Source: Petaurus breviceps papuanus
Taxonomy: Eukaryota > Chordata > Mammalia > Diprotodontia > Petauridae
Length of the DNA stretch: 64,000 nt
Direction: 5' to 3'
Assembly: GCA_028583685.1 (NCBI GenBank)
Contig: JAMXIF010001195.1
Span: 11,482,604-11,546,603, forward strand
Both the position numbers and the translations under genes were made by a program. The stretch's first letter is position 1. Each line of letters opens with the position of its first letter. The notes under the pieces were generated by a model. It searched no databases and was not told the DNA's origin. It was given only the letters and a program-made list of their open reading frames with translations. Positions 36,001-50,400 of the stretch are shown one piece after another.

Positions 36001-39000
36001 AACAATGGACCTACTTAGGGGACTAGAGAATTCCAATTATTTTTAATTAAAAGAAAAATCAATTATTTTATTAAACCAACTGTAATTTAATGTAATATAA
36101 TAGAACATATTGAATGAATTAACACAACCAATTTAATTTTCCCTAGAAATATAACTTTCTAGATATGAGTAAAAAAATAAGTTAAAAAAACTGTACATCT
36201 GCCTTCACTTGGATTCTATTTAAAATTCAGGGATATGTGTAGATATTTATAAATAAGTTTTTTTTGTACTTAAAAGTATCATAAGATATTTCCTGATGTG
36301 ACATTGAACACCAGCTTCAGTGAACTGGAGGAACCACTAGCTCTTGGTCATTAACACTACTCCCTTTTTTATTTCATGATAACTTTCAATCTTGATCACT
36401 GGAGACTGAAAAAACATAATAATTATCAAGACAGAGCCAAGATGGTGGAGTAAAAGCAGGAGCTTGCTTAAGCTCCCACTCCAGTCACCTCCAATACCTG
36501 TAAAAAAAATGACTCTAAACAGATTTAAAGCTGCAGAACCCACAAAGTGACAGAAAGAAACCAATCTCCCACTAAAGGAAGCCTGGAAGGCTGACAGGAA
36601 TGGTCTATTGCACCGAGAAGGTAACAGATCACAGTCCCATGTGAGCCATATGGGTCGAGACCCAGGGTGTCCTTGACCAGCAACCCAAAAATGCTGGACC
36701 AGACTTCAGGAGAGTGAATCACCAGCAGCTGTGGCAGTTTCTAGACTTCTGAACCCATAAATACCAAAGAGAAAGGAAAACATCAGGGGGAAACCCTGCT
36801 GGAACTGGTTCAGAGGGGAGTGTGGCTTGTTCCCTCCCACCAGGTCAAGAGGAGGCTGAAACACAGTGGCTACAGCTGCTGCCACCTGGCTGCCTCCAGA
36901 GCTCCTTACCAGAACCAAGCAACCATTCATAAAGCAATCACTCTTGCTTTGACCTCCTTGGATCTGGGTCTCAGTCCTGGATGGTGGTGCTGGGGTAAGA
37001 AACGCTAGTGTACCAGAGCTTATGGTGGTTGTAGAGAGTGCACCCTCCTCATAGCTCTAATAAGAACTCTGAAAAAACTGCAAAAAAACCAGCAATTTGG
37101 GACACAGCTATCTCCACTCTGGATGCAGAGTTCTACCATGGCAAAGAACTCAAAAGTCAAGTCATTGGCTGGCAAGATGAGCAAAAAGAGGAAGTGCAAT
37201 CAGACCATAGCATCTTTTGGGGGGACAAAAGTAATCAAAACATGGAACCAGAAGAAGACCACAAAGTCAAAACTCCTGCATCATAACCTTCCAAGAAAAA
37301 CACGAACTGATCACAGGCAATGGAGGAGCACAAGGAGGATTTTGAAAATCAAGTAAGAGAACTGGAGAAAAATGAGAGTAATACAAGAAAATCATGAAAA
37401 GAAAGTCAACACCCTGACTGAAGAAAATAACACTATAAAAAATAGAATAACTCAAGTGACAGAAGAGGCCCAAAAAGCCAATGAAGGGAAGAATGAGCCA
37501 AATTGGTCATCTGGAAAAGGAATTTCAAAAATTCACTTAAGAGAATAATTCCTTCAAAATTAGATTGGAGTAAATGGAAGCTAATGCCTTTTTGAGAAAT
37601 CAAGATATTAAAAAAAACAGATCCAAATAAATGAAAAAGTAGAATGCAATGTGAAGTATCTCATAGTCAAAACCACTGACATGGAAAATAGATCCAGGAG
37701 AGATAATTTTAAATAATTTGACTTCATGAAAGCCACAATCAAAAGAAGAGCCTAGGAATCTCTCTTCAAGAAATTCTCAATGAAAATTGCTCTGATATTC
37801 TAGCACCAAAGGACAAAATTGAAATTGAAAGATATCACCAGATGCCACTTGAAAAAGATGCCAAAGAGAAAACTCCTAGGAATATCATAGCCAAATTCCA
37901 GAGTTCCCAGATCAAGGAGAAAATATTACAAACAGTAAGGAAGAAACAATTTGAGTATTGTAGAAACACAATCAGGATAACACAATATCTAGCAGCTTCT
38001 ACATTAAGGGACTGAAGGGCTTGGAATATGATATTCCAGAGGTCAAAGGAGCTAGGATTAAAACCAAGAATCACCTTTCCAGCAAAACTGAGTATACTGT
38101 TTCAGGGGAAAATGTGGTCATTCAATGAAATAGAGGACTTTCAAGCATTCTTGATAAAAAAAAACAGAGCTGAACAGAAAATTTGACTTTCAAATACAAG
38201 AAGCAAGAGAAGCATGAGAAAGTAAACAAGGAAAAACAAATCATTAGGAAATTATTAAAGTTGAACTGTTTATATTCCTACATGGAAAAATGATAATTGT
38301 AACTCTTGATATTTTTCTCAGTATGAACATAGTTGAAGGGAATATATGTAGGTGTGTGTCTGTGTAGGAGGGTGTATGTGTGTATAAATGCATAAAGGAT
38401 TGTGTATATATGGGTGTACATGTATACATAGACAAGGGCACAGGATCAGTTGAATAGGAAGGGATGATATCAAAAAAATGAAACTAAGAGGTGAGAGAAG
38501 AATATTTTTGGAGAAGGAGAAAGGGAGAGATAGAATAGGGTAAATTATCTGATGTAAAAGAGGCAAGAGAAAACTGTTACAATGGAGGGGAATAGTAGGA
38601 AGGTGAAAGGGAATGGGTCAATCTTACCCTCATTGAATTTAGCTTAAGGAGGAAATAACATAAACCCTCAATTGGGTATCTTACCCTAAGGGAAAGTACA
38701 AAGGAAGGGGATAAGAGGGGGGATGATAGAAGGGAGGGCACATTGGTGGAGAAGGTAGTTAGAGGGAAACACTTTTGAAAAGGGACAGGGTAAAAGTAGA
38801 AAGTAGAATAAGTGGAGGGAGGTATAGGATGGAGAGAAATAAACATAGTCTTCCACAATATAACAGCCATGTAAACGTTCTTTTTTTTACATACACAATT
38901 ACAACTTCTATTGAATTGCATGTCTTCCCTGGATGGTGGGTAAGGAGGAAAGAAGGGATAGAATCCAGAAATCAAAGTTTAAAAAAACAAATGTTAAAAA

Positions 39001-42000
39001 AATTGTTTTTACATGCAACTGTGAAATAAGATATAAAGGCACTGGGGTATAGAAATCCATCTTTCTCTACAAGAAAGTTGAGGTGGGAGGATGGACAGGG
39101 GAGTGCATATGAGAGAAGAGATTTGGGGAAGATGTATTCAGTAGGTTTGCTATCTTGGGGTGGGGAGTATGAGAAAGAGAGTGAGAAAATTTGTAACTTA
39201 AAGTCTTGTGTGGAAATGAATGTTGAACACTAAAAATATATAAATAAGTGGAAAAAAAATTATCAGAGCAGCTAGGTGGCACAGTGAATAGAGCTCGAGC
39301 CTTGCAGTCAGGAGGAACCAAGTTCAAATTGACCTGAAACACCTAACACTTACTAATCTTGTGACCTTGTGAAAGTCACTTAACCCCAATTACCTTGCCT
39401 TCCTCCCTCAAAAATTAATTATCTATATATAGATAAGAGTTAGTCTCCTATGTTCATCCATTCCATACTTTCTCATCTTCACAATTGACAAGAATATGAT
39501 TACTCAGTCAAGATCTATTTCTTCAAAGCTTCTGTGTATTGGTGGAATCAGATGTATTTTGTTTGTCCATGCAATCCAAGGATACAGCCATGTACCAAGG
39601 GAAAACTATTTAGCAAGAAAAGCCTTGAGAAGACAATTGAACTTTTAAATTTCTTTTTCCTTTTATGAGAAAGCAAAGATGATGAGTCCTCAGATATTAT
39701 TATTTTCTTACCTATCCTCAGGTAAAGTTGCTCCTACTAGTGCAGTTAGAGTTGGGTAAATATCCATCAAACTTGTAGGTTCCTCAATAACTTTTCCAGC
39801 CGGCAATATTCCTGGCCACCTAACAATCCCTGGTACTCGGATTCCACCTTCCCAGCCTGCCATTCCTTTTCCACCTATATATTAAAAAAAATCAATATAT
39901 CAACATATCTACCTAAAAATATACTTAGTAGTGAGAATGCTTATAAAGCTTAAGTAGTAGTAAGATTTTTAGGATGTTCTCTGGACATACATAGAAACAT
40001 GTAGGTTTATGTGCCTATGTGTATCTCCAAATGTCAGTCAGTCAACAAGTATTTAATCAAGCACTTACTATATGTCTAGCCCTGAACTAAATGTTGGGAA
40101 TATAAAAAAGGGCAAAAACAGTCCATGTTTTGTACGAGCTCACATTTCATTTGGGGAGATATGTAAACAACTTTGTACAAACAAGACAGATACAGATTAG
40201 ATGGGAAAAATGTCAGAGAGAAATCACTAGCAGTGAGAGTGGAGCAGAAAAGGCTTCTTGGAGAAGGCGAGAGTTGACTCTTAAAGGAAGCCATTTGGCA
40301 AATGTAAGGAGGCAGAATACCTCAGGCAAAGGGGACACACAGGGAAAGGGAATGGAGTAAACTGATGAAGAATCTTGGGCAAGCAACAGCAAGAAGAGAG
40401 TTGCAACATTGTAGAGTATTTGGAGGTGAGTAAAGTGTAAGGAAACTGGAAAAATAGCAAAAAAAGATATGTTAAGTCTTTTAAATCAAAGAAATTTCAT
40501 ATTTGGTCATATAGGTAATAGAAGTTTATTTATGGCAAAGGTGTGTAACATGGTCAGAAATGTAGTTCAGAAAGGAAATTACTTTTCTTTTATAGATAGA
40601 AACTGTAGATAGATATGGTTTCATAGATATGAAACTGTAGGTGACCAAGCTCTGATATTAGACAGGCATGACCTTTGAGTTTTTCTATTAGTAGGCAACA
40701 GGTTTGTTAGAAAGCAAACAGAGTATATTTATCAAACATGTGCTTAACAAAAGAAAAAAAAATAGACAGTACTTGAATACCAAAACAAAAAGAGAAACAA
40801 AAAAAAAGTTGTTTTTTTTTTATGCAGACATCCTTGTGATCAGAAGCATGCATTTGTAAATCAATGTTAGGTACCATGTGAGAGGACTACAAAGTTTTGT
40901 GTTGTGCCAATCTGAATCCACCAAAGGAAGAAAAAATTTCATACAATGTTCCCACCTGGATGTTGGAGGAAATAAATGTCTCATATTGAAACCTAGAACA
41001 CAGCTTATTGCTTCAAGCTCTTTCTATCCCCATGAAAATCACATTTGCAATTTTATCTCAACTGTTATAACATATTTAAATATCTGATCCTAATCTTTCC
41101 CCTTTCCCGCAACCCCACGTCACCAATTGGTTATTTATTGTCCAGCACTGAATGTTCCAGAAGTATCTCAAACTGAACAATCTTATAGGTAATTATATGT
41201 GTTTCATTATTCAGTATTTCCCCTCCAAAACCCATCACTCTTCTGAACTTCTTTAATATCACTGAGGGCACCACCATCCTCCCAGGCACATAAGTTGGAA
41301 GTCTCAGTATCATCTTTGTCTGCTCACATCCAATTTCTCCACATATGTTACTTCTTGCCTATGGAATCTTTCTCACCTTTTCCTCTCCAATCACACACGA
41401 ACACCCTACTTTTGGCCTATTTCACATCTCATTTGCCATATTACAATAGACTCTTATGTATTCTCCTTCCCCTCAAACCTCTATCCATTCCAATCCATAT
41501 TCCACAGTGCTACCAATTTATTTTCATAAAGGGGAGGTCAATTCACTAAACTCCAGGGGCTCCTTGTTGTCTCCAGGATCAAATGAAAACTTTTCATTTT
41601 CACATGTGATGCTTTTCATAACCTGACCTCTTTCTACCTTTTCATTCTTCTCGTACATTACTACCCTCCCTTAACTCTGTTATATGGGACCCTTTACTGT
41701 TTTGTATACACATAACTCGATGTCTTATTGTTTGCCTTCACATTGGCTGTCCCCCAGATGTAGAGAACGTTCCCTCCTCACTTTAATCTCTTGAAGTCCC
41801 TGGTTTACTTCAAGCCTCAGATCAAGTTTCACCTTCTCAATGATGTCGTGAAGCAGACACAAGTACTCCAGGCAGATGGAGCAATCAGGAGGTAGAATGT
41901 GAGATAGGAGATAAGATGCAGGATGTGATCAGTCAGAAAACTGATCAAAGAAGACAGTCCATTGAAGCCCCCAACCATAGACTTATGTGTATCTTTTCAC

Positions 42001-45000
42001 AAAGCACCCCAGTTAGGCTGACACTCCAGAACACCTCTTCCCCTCCTCTTTCCTGCTCTCTTTGCTTATCTGTATGGACTATATAAAATCCTGCAGCTCC
42101 TCCTTTCCCCCTTTCCTATTCTTCTTGCTTTTTCTAGACACCTCTAGCCTACCTGATACCCCTGATATCCCCTCCTCCCTTCCCCTGTTTCCATTCCATA
42201 AAATTGTATTTAAACCAGATCTTTGACCTGATCAGTTGCTCTGCAGGCCTTAGGGGAGTAAGGCCTGCATCCTGTGCTCTGTTTCTCCCACATGGAAACA
42301 GGGACCACTTGGGTGCATCATCCTAATAAATGCCTTTCTTTAAATTGAAGACTGTTCAAGTGAAGTCCTTCCGACATTAGGACCCATACATTTATTCCTC
42401 ATCAATTCTTGTGATTGCTCTTCATTTCTTCATCCCCATCTTCCTTTTTTACTAAATGCACTCTCTTCTGTAACCATTTGGTATTCATTTTGTACATATT
42501 CAGCATATATTTCTTTGTTTTCCTGCTGTTTCTTCCATTATAAAGTAAGTGTTTTTTGAAAGCAGGTACTTTCAGAATTTTTTTTTCTTTTTGGAGCAGG
42601 GAGGACAGGGCAATTGGGGTCAAGTGATTTGCCCAAGGTCACATGGCTAGTAAATGTTAAGTGTCAGAGGCTGGATTTGAACTCAGGTCTTGCAGACTCC
42701 AGGGCCAGTACTCTATTCATTGTTGCACATAGCCACCCCCAGAAGGCAGGTACTTTTTCCCTCTTGTCTTCATATTCCCAGTGCTTAGCACAGTTCTTGG
42801 CATATCATAATCTCTTATGACATGCCTACAGATTTATTGATTAACCTTGATTCAAAAATTCCTTCTATTCAATTTAATGACATACAGTTTGCTGCTCATG
42901 CTGAAGTCACTACAAAGGAGAATAACACTTGATCATGGATTTCAAGGACCTTTAAGTATCCCTAATTCCTAGAAACTCTCAAGCTATTCTGACTTCTCCA
43001 TGGATTTAGTTGTCTAATGTATTAAAACCCTGTATGTTTTATTCCTGCACATTCCTCATTGGATTGAAAACTGCTTGACATGGAAAAAAAGAGTGGTTTT
43101 TTTGTCTTTTTTCTTAAAAACTTGGGAGAGTGCCTGCCTCTTTCATAGGAGATTCTTTAAAAAAAATTTGGAGGAGGAAAGCAAAGTAATTGGGGTTAAA
43201 TGACTTGCCGAAGGTCACACAGCTAGATAAATGTCAAGTGTCTGACACTGAATTTAAACTCAGGTCCTCCTGACTTCAGAGCCAGTGCTCTATATTCACT
43301 GCTCCATCTAGCTGCCACCATAGGAGACTTAATAAATCTTTATTTAACTAAATTGACTTGCAAGAGGATAAGACAACTACTCAAATAACTATGATGCAAG
43401 GCACAATATAATAAAAACTATAGATTGGTATAAAATTTTAGTGGATTTCAAAGGATAGATCATATCCTATGAAAAACAGGAGTGAGGGAAGGAAGCAGAA
43501 TTTGAGTAAGGCTTTCAGAGAAAAATAAGACTTTAAAAGGCAGATAGAGTAGAGGGAATAATATATAAAGGTGAAGAGATGGGAAATGCCTCAAGGTCTA
43601 TTGAAACAGAGGATAATCCAGTGTAGCTCAAACATAATATAGGTAAATTGGAAGCAGTGGAGGGAGATAGGGTTATGCTGGAGCCATAACATGGAGATGC
43701 TTGAATACCAAAAAATGAATTCAGATTTAAATTGACAGTCAGCTAATTAAAGGTCTTTGAACAGGGGATTCTTATTATCTGAAAAAAGCTTCCAGAATTG
43801 TGTCTAAAGGATTGTAAAAGAGAAATTATTCCCTGAGTGTGATTATTCCCTGTAAGTAAGGTGGCTTTTAGTGTGTGTGTGGTAGAGTTTTGTTATTCTT
43901 TCTTATACTTTAGTTTCCAGGATTCATATCCATAACAACCTTGTGTTCCCAGGTGTTAGCTACACGTTCTCATAACCATGATTCAAAACATCTACATAAT
44001 TTTTGCATAGTGTTATATAATGATAAATAATATAAATGTGTACTTAAATGGTAAATGTCCTCTGTGACTGTGCAGTGAGATTTAATGATGAGATAATGTA
44101 AATTTGTGAGGCTATTGCTGGCTTCTTGTCTGTTACCTTATAAAGAAGATGGGCGCTGGACAGTGTGTGGGGAACCCTTAGGGTTGAATGCACAAGCTGG
44201 AATGTTGTTTGTCTTGATTGGCCCCCATCAAGCCTTGGGGGGAATCTGTCTTTGCATCAACTGGCCCCCACTGAGGCTTGAGGGCATTGAAGGAAGCACA
44301 TAAAATGAGTCTGTTTCAATTGACCCAGCGGAGATGAAGGGGTAATTGCTTCCCCCCTTCTTATTGGCACCTGCAAGAAGGGTGAATAGGGAATGCTGTG
44401 GGAGTTGATGCTCCCATTATCACCAAAACTTCTTGTGTGAAGACTAGACTAGAATAAAGTAAGATTGTTAGCCCCTCTGGAGCTCTTTTCCTGTCTTTCC
44501 TGGCTGACCAGGTCAAGAGTGAACCTGTAGCTAGAAGCCTTCCTGTGTGCTAGTGTCTCCACCTGCCTTACATCCCCACAGTAACCCAAATCTAACCAAA
44601 TTAAAAGACATGCCCCCACTAGTTTCAGTCCCAGAAGAGATAGAAGGCCCATAATAACTATATAGACTGAATCTCTGACCTTAGAGATGCTAAGAATTTT
44701 TTTTTGAGTGAGCTGCTATAGATATCACAGAGTCAGTAAATCTCAGGACCTTTAATGGATTTTTTCGTTTTGATATATTATCTCAAACTGGTATAATTAA
44801 GGTGTGTGACCCTAGGAATCTGAATCTCACAGGTGGAGCTATGGCTAAAGATTCAGACCAAATGTTGTTATTTTTGTCATATGTATATATATAGTTATAT
44901 AGTTATAATATGCTAATAGCTACTATTTAGTTTTACTAAGAGCTTTACCAATATCTCATTGTAGCCTCACAAAAACCCTGGGAGATAAGGACTACTGCTA

Positions 45001-47378
45001 TCCCCATTTTACAGATGAGGAAACTGAGAGTTCTTTGAGAGCATCCCTCATGTTTAGCAAGGTGCCTGGCATAAAGTAAGGATTTAACACATGATGAGTG
45101 ACTGAGATAAGCTGTGTTCATGGGTTAGTCATTTAACCTCTCAAAGCCCCAGTTTCCTCATCTATCAAAGCAGCAATAAAGTTCACAGAGCTGTTCTGAG
45201 AAAAGTGCTATTGAAATAGCAATAGCTATGCGATGTCTTAGTATTCCCTAATAGTTCCAAACTTTATTAATAAATAATATTCTGCAAAGTGATAGGGGAG
45301 GAAGGGGTGGATGTTTGTGTTATTTTCAAGTCATTGGCATCAGACGTGAAGACATCAGACACTTGCCTCAAAATGCAACTAGGACAATGACAGTAACAAC
45401 ATGCCCTCCAGGGTGCATGACTCCAGAAGTTAAAACCAAATCAGACATTTTCTATCTTCTCCTCAATGTGCCCTTTCCAGGGCTCTGATTTTCCTATTAT
45501 CACTAGAAACTAGATCAAGTATTACATCTAATCAGTAAAGGCATCTGCAGATGTCATCTCTACTCCTTCCTTCCACTGTTTTTGCCTTTTTCCCATTGCC
45601 TGATCCTCCCTCCTCCCTCTTTACCTTCAATGTTTCCTAAAGTACAAGAATGAAAAGAAATATTTACATCCCCCCCCAAAAATATCTCTTTTCTAGATAA
45701 GTATATGCTTGTCCTGTATGTACCCATAAGAGCATGTTAAAAAAAAAAAACTTCTGGGGCAGCTAGGTGGCACAGTGAGTAAAGTGCCAGCCCTGGAGTG
45801 AGGAGGACCCGAGTTCAGTTCCAGCCTCAGACACTTAACACACACACACAGACACACACACACACAGACACACACAACTAGCCGTGTAACCTTGGGCAAG
45901 TTACTTAACCCCAATTGCCCTGAAAAAGGTAAAAAAAAAAAACAAAAAAAAACTTCCTCATAACCAACCCATCCAGAATTCTACAAGTAAACATTTTTCC
46001 ATTAACTGATTTGGGTCACCTTGCTTTAATATCTGCTTATGTTTTTGACCAAGCAGCACATAACATCAAAGCGATTAAGCCTAAAGCAATCCCCAGCATT
46101 CTTCATTCATTTTACCTTTATATATTCCATTGTAGCCTCCTATATGAAGCCTTCCTCTCATGACTTCCAGGTGCCCTCCATGGTCCGAGGTGAAGTAAAC
46201 AATTGTGTTATTTTTCAAACCATTTTCATCAATGGCATCAAGAATTTTGCCTTCAAAGGGAAAAAAGGTGCAAATGTAATTTGTGATATACAAAAATTCT
46301 AAATTTTTAAATATTTTTACCCTTATATTTTGAAAAAGGATAAAAGAATCATGTATATGATATGAGTGTCTTCTTTTTTTTAATTATGTCCTATGTATTT
46401 GTTTGCATGTTGTCTGCTCCATTAGAGTGTGAGATCCTTGAGGGTAGGGGGCTTTATTTTGTCCCTTTTTGTATCCCCAGCACTAAGTACAGTGCTGACA
46501 CATAGTAGATGCTGAATAAATATTGATTGATAGATTGATTACCATATGAATGGCCAACATTTCTACAAAGAAAAATGCTTTGCAAAAGTCATCTCAACTT
46601 TTAAGTGACAAAAAATGAACTTAATTTTGAACCTGTCAAGTCACATTTTACAGAAACTACCATAAGACAAATACAGATGTGCAATGTTCAGTTTCATATG
46701 CAATCAATATAATATTATGCAAGGCATGCATGTTACCCCATAAAATACCATTATTCTACCATGAAGATCTAACACATTTACACGTCTCTCAGCTTGCAAA
46801 ACCAATGCAGCTATTCTATGTCATTAGCTCACCAGAATTAGTTACAGAACGCTCCTCAAATATTCCAAAATCTATCTGATGCAACCAAAATGTCAACACA
46901 ATTCTTCTGAAACAGCTACCAAGGATCCTTCATATGGAGTAGTGACATCACCCAAGCAAGTTGCACATAATCCATTATGCTTAGATTAATTATTTCCTTT
47001 CACAGTACAAATTCTATTTTGCAGGGTATTTTTTTTGACAGATGTATACTTCTTTAGTTTAGGGAAATCCTAGGAAGGAAACCCCTCCTGCCTATATATC
47101 AGATTAATCACTTTGTGATTTATAATCTTAGTGCTACCTAGGACATTAAGTAACTGAGACATTCAGTAACTTACCCAAGGTCACAGAGCCTGAATGCATC
47201 AGAGAAAGGACTTGAAGCCATGTCTTCCTGATTCTAAGTTCAACTCTCTATCTATATGCCCCCTTTCTTCTAATTTTGTTTGCCAATAAACGTATAAATA
47301 GGTGAAAGATAATTGTGAATATGTTTTAAATAAGCTGTTAAACATTTACCCTAGCATACCAATCGATAGACTATAGGT

Positions 47379-47445
<67 letters not shown>

Positions 47446-50400
47446 TGAAACAATTCTCTATGCAACATGGGTGATCTTAGTCACTTTTCTATATTATTAC
47501 AAAACTAGTAGAGTTTATAATATATAGGGAATGAGAAACAGGAGAATTCATTTTGACAAATGAGGGTATAAGTAAACATTAAGAACAAAGGATGGGGCAG
47601 CTAGGTGGTGCAGTGAATAGGGCACCAGCTCTGCAGTCAGGAGGACCAAAGTTCAAATCTGGCCTCAGACACTTAACACAAAAACTAGCCATGTGACTTT
47701 GGACAAGTCACTTAACCCCAATGGCCCTCCAAAAAGCAAAAAAAGTCAAAAGAAGAACAAAGGGTACTCCCAAGTCCTGGTACTGTTCAAAAAAAAAAAA
47801 AGAAAGAAAGAAAAAGGAAGCCTTCAGCAATTTAAGACAGTAAAATGTTATGGAAACTTTGGCTATGGGAAGCAAGAGCACACTAATGAAGACAGCTTTC
47901 CATAATTATTATTGATTGGATGAATTTTCAATCACTTTCAGGCCAGTTAATTATGTTTTCATTATATGTCATGCTCTCTCGTGGTAATTGATAGCTCTAC
48001 CAGCCAGTGACAGTGGAGAACAAAGTATGTCTTCTCTTTTCCTCTCTCAATACAACCCAGAAATCAGGGCAGCCATGTGAGAGGCAAAGTGTCTCTTTCT
48101 ATTATGGATTTTCTATATTTACAGCAAACACTCCCAAATCCTCCGAAGGTTGCTCCGTGTCTCCCTAATGTGAACAAAGGAGAAAAGAAGAGAGAGGAGA
48201 AAGATGCTGGGGGAAAAAGGGAACAACAGGGAAGGGAGGTCTTTCCAAGGCAAAAATGTGCAAAAATTAATCTAATTGCTGAAAGGAAACTTCATAATTA
48301 TGTCTCAGACATCTACATATTGCATGATAGGAATCAGCTCTTTCACTTACCTACCAGAAAGTCCATCTCTTCGACAAAGTCTCCATAAAAGCTATGCTTG
48401 CTACTTCCAACAAACTCATTTGTTGTAGGAAGAGGTGTATGGACATGCAAAAGACTATAAAACAGGAGGAAAGGTTTATCTTGGTTTCTAAAAAGACAGA
48501 AACAAATGGAGTTTTGCATGAGATTTAAACAAAAAACAATTTAACTACACACTTAGAATAATATAGTGCTATTATATGTTATGAAATTATGATAATATAA
48601 CATATTCTGATAATATGAAATTTCCCCTTATCTTTACATCTATTAAGTTTTTCTTAGTGCCCCTCCATATAGCTATAATGAAATTCTATATAAAAAATAG
48701 GGAAAGGACTATTGATCACCATTTATTCCATAGAAACCTAGAAAACTTAGAAAATTGCCTTTATTTAAAGTTTATAGACAACCATTAATAAAAATATCGT
48801 TACAAATTATCCTTTTCACAACTGTGTGATGATGGTGGTGATGATGATATTAACAGAGACTTTAAACTTCACTAAGTGATTTGCATATATTATCTTAATT
48901 GAGTCTCACAACAACCCTTAGGAGTACAGTCATACCTAGAATGGTGTTGGCACACCATACAGACTGGGTGTGGGGAACATTCCTACTGCTTCTCCCTTTT
49001 CCCTTTGGAGGAATAATATGGCAGTCTACCAAAAGTAGGCTGCTTCACCCTTCTCCCCACTGTCCCAACTTGTTTCTCTAAAATAATAACTCATCAAAAT
49101 ATAGAAAAGTTGTTATCAAAGAATGTGTCCTCAATTCCTCCATTAATCTGTCCAAGAAACTACCAAACTACTACACCTTTCTGCGATGAATGTTCTTTTG
49201 GATTTTTGAAAGAGTTGGGATAAAAGTGTAAAGGTGTAGCAGCTGTATAAGGTTTTCTTTGGTTTTTCTTCCATGAAACTGGTTTTGAAGAGACAGAATC
49301 ATAATCAATATGAGAAATGTGGTTTACACTCAAATTCACTTGGATATTTCTGGAGTAAAGCAGGCAATCATGAAATACTAGATATTTTCAGTTTAAAAAA
49401 TACTAAGTTTTTGTATTACTGTAAAGTCAGAAAAATGTTTATTTCTAAAAATTGTCACTTGGACAGGAGAAAGCAGGGCAGTGTTGGGAGGTTATACATA
49501 GCAAAGAGAGTCCATCCAAACAGTACTGTGATGTGAGTACAAAAGACATTAATAAAACCTTGAAAAACTGAAAAATGGTGACTCCGTAAAATGAGAAAGT
49601 GGGTATAAACTGATAATTAGGACAAAGATTTAGACCCTGAGGAGCCGAATTCATATTCATCTCTGCAACCTACTAATGTGTGAGTTTGGGTAACTCTTTT
49701 AACCTTTCTGGAACTCAGTTTTCTCAACTAGAGAATGAAGGCATTTAGAGCATTGGTCTAAAGGTACTATCTAACTCTAAATCTATGATCCAAAAGATTG
49801 TCTCATAATTAGAATTCTCTCCGAATTTTCTGTAAGAACTTGTATTCATAAGAGTTAGAATAAGCAAATTCATTTTAGGACCTTCCTTCGGAGATTGCCC
49901 CCAATGACACACACACACACTTCCAAAGATATGTACACACTATGTATAATGTATTACATATTAAGGAGAGATGCACATGTGTGTATATATGTGTGCATGT
50001 GTGCACACATACATTATATATTACATGTAACCAATGCACCTGTGTGCACCATATGTTATATATATGTGAGTGTTTGTTTCTCCATATGGATAGCTATCTC
50101 TTCATACAGACACAGACACAGACACATGCCTCTTTCGTACGTAGCTGTTTACATGTTATCTCCCCGAGGAGAATGGAACTTCCTTGAGAACAAAACCAAC
50201 GGATCTTTTATTTTTGCCTTTCTTTGTATCTTCATTACTTGCCTGGCACACAGTAGGCACTTAACAAATGCTAGTTGACTGACTGAGTCAGGAAATCATC
50301 AATTTATGTGTGGGGGTAACTAGACGAAACAGTGGATAGAGTGCCAGGCCTAGAGCTAGAAGGATTTCTCTTTCTGAATCCCAATCTGACCTGACCCTTA

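Larger units (their letters stand above)
41090..42840 (+). mobile_element. L2 remnant split by a solo LTR and a SINE
   Basis: The plus strand follows L2 from the ORF2 C-terminal region (GAGGGCACCACCATCCTCCC near 41263, AACTCCAGGGGCTCCTTGTT near 41550, CATTGGCTGTCCCCCAGATG near 41741) to the 3' UTR (TTTGTACATATTCAGCATAT near 42489, CCCAGTGCTTAGCACAGTTC near 42777). The LTR at 41844-42376 and the SINE at 42573-42741 are later insertions. Confidence 0.85.

Noticed and set aside
48077-48388. 103-codon plus frame
   Set aside because: Overlaps an ARSF-like exon on the opposite strand and has no similarity of its own.
49895-50278. 127-codon plus frame with Cys/His/Tyr-rich text
   Set aside because: It spans CA/TG-rich low-complexity sequence and an L2 tail; no domain is visible.
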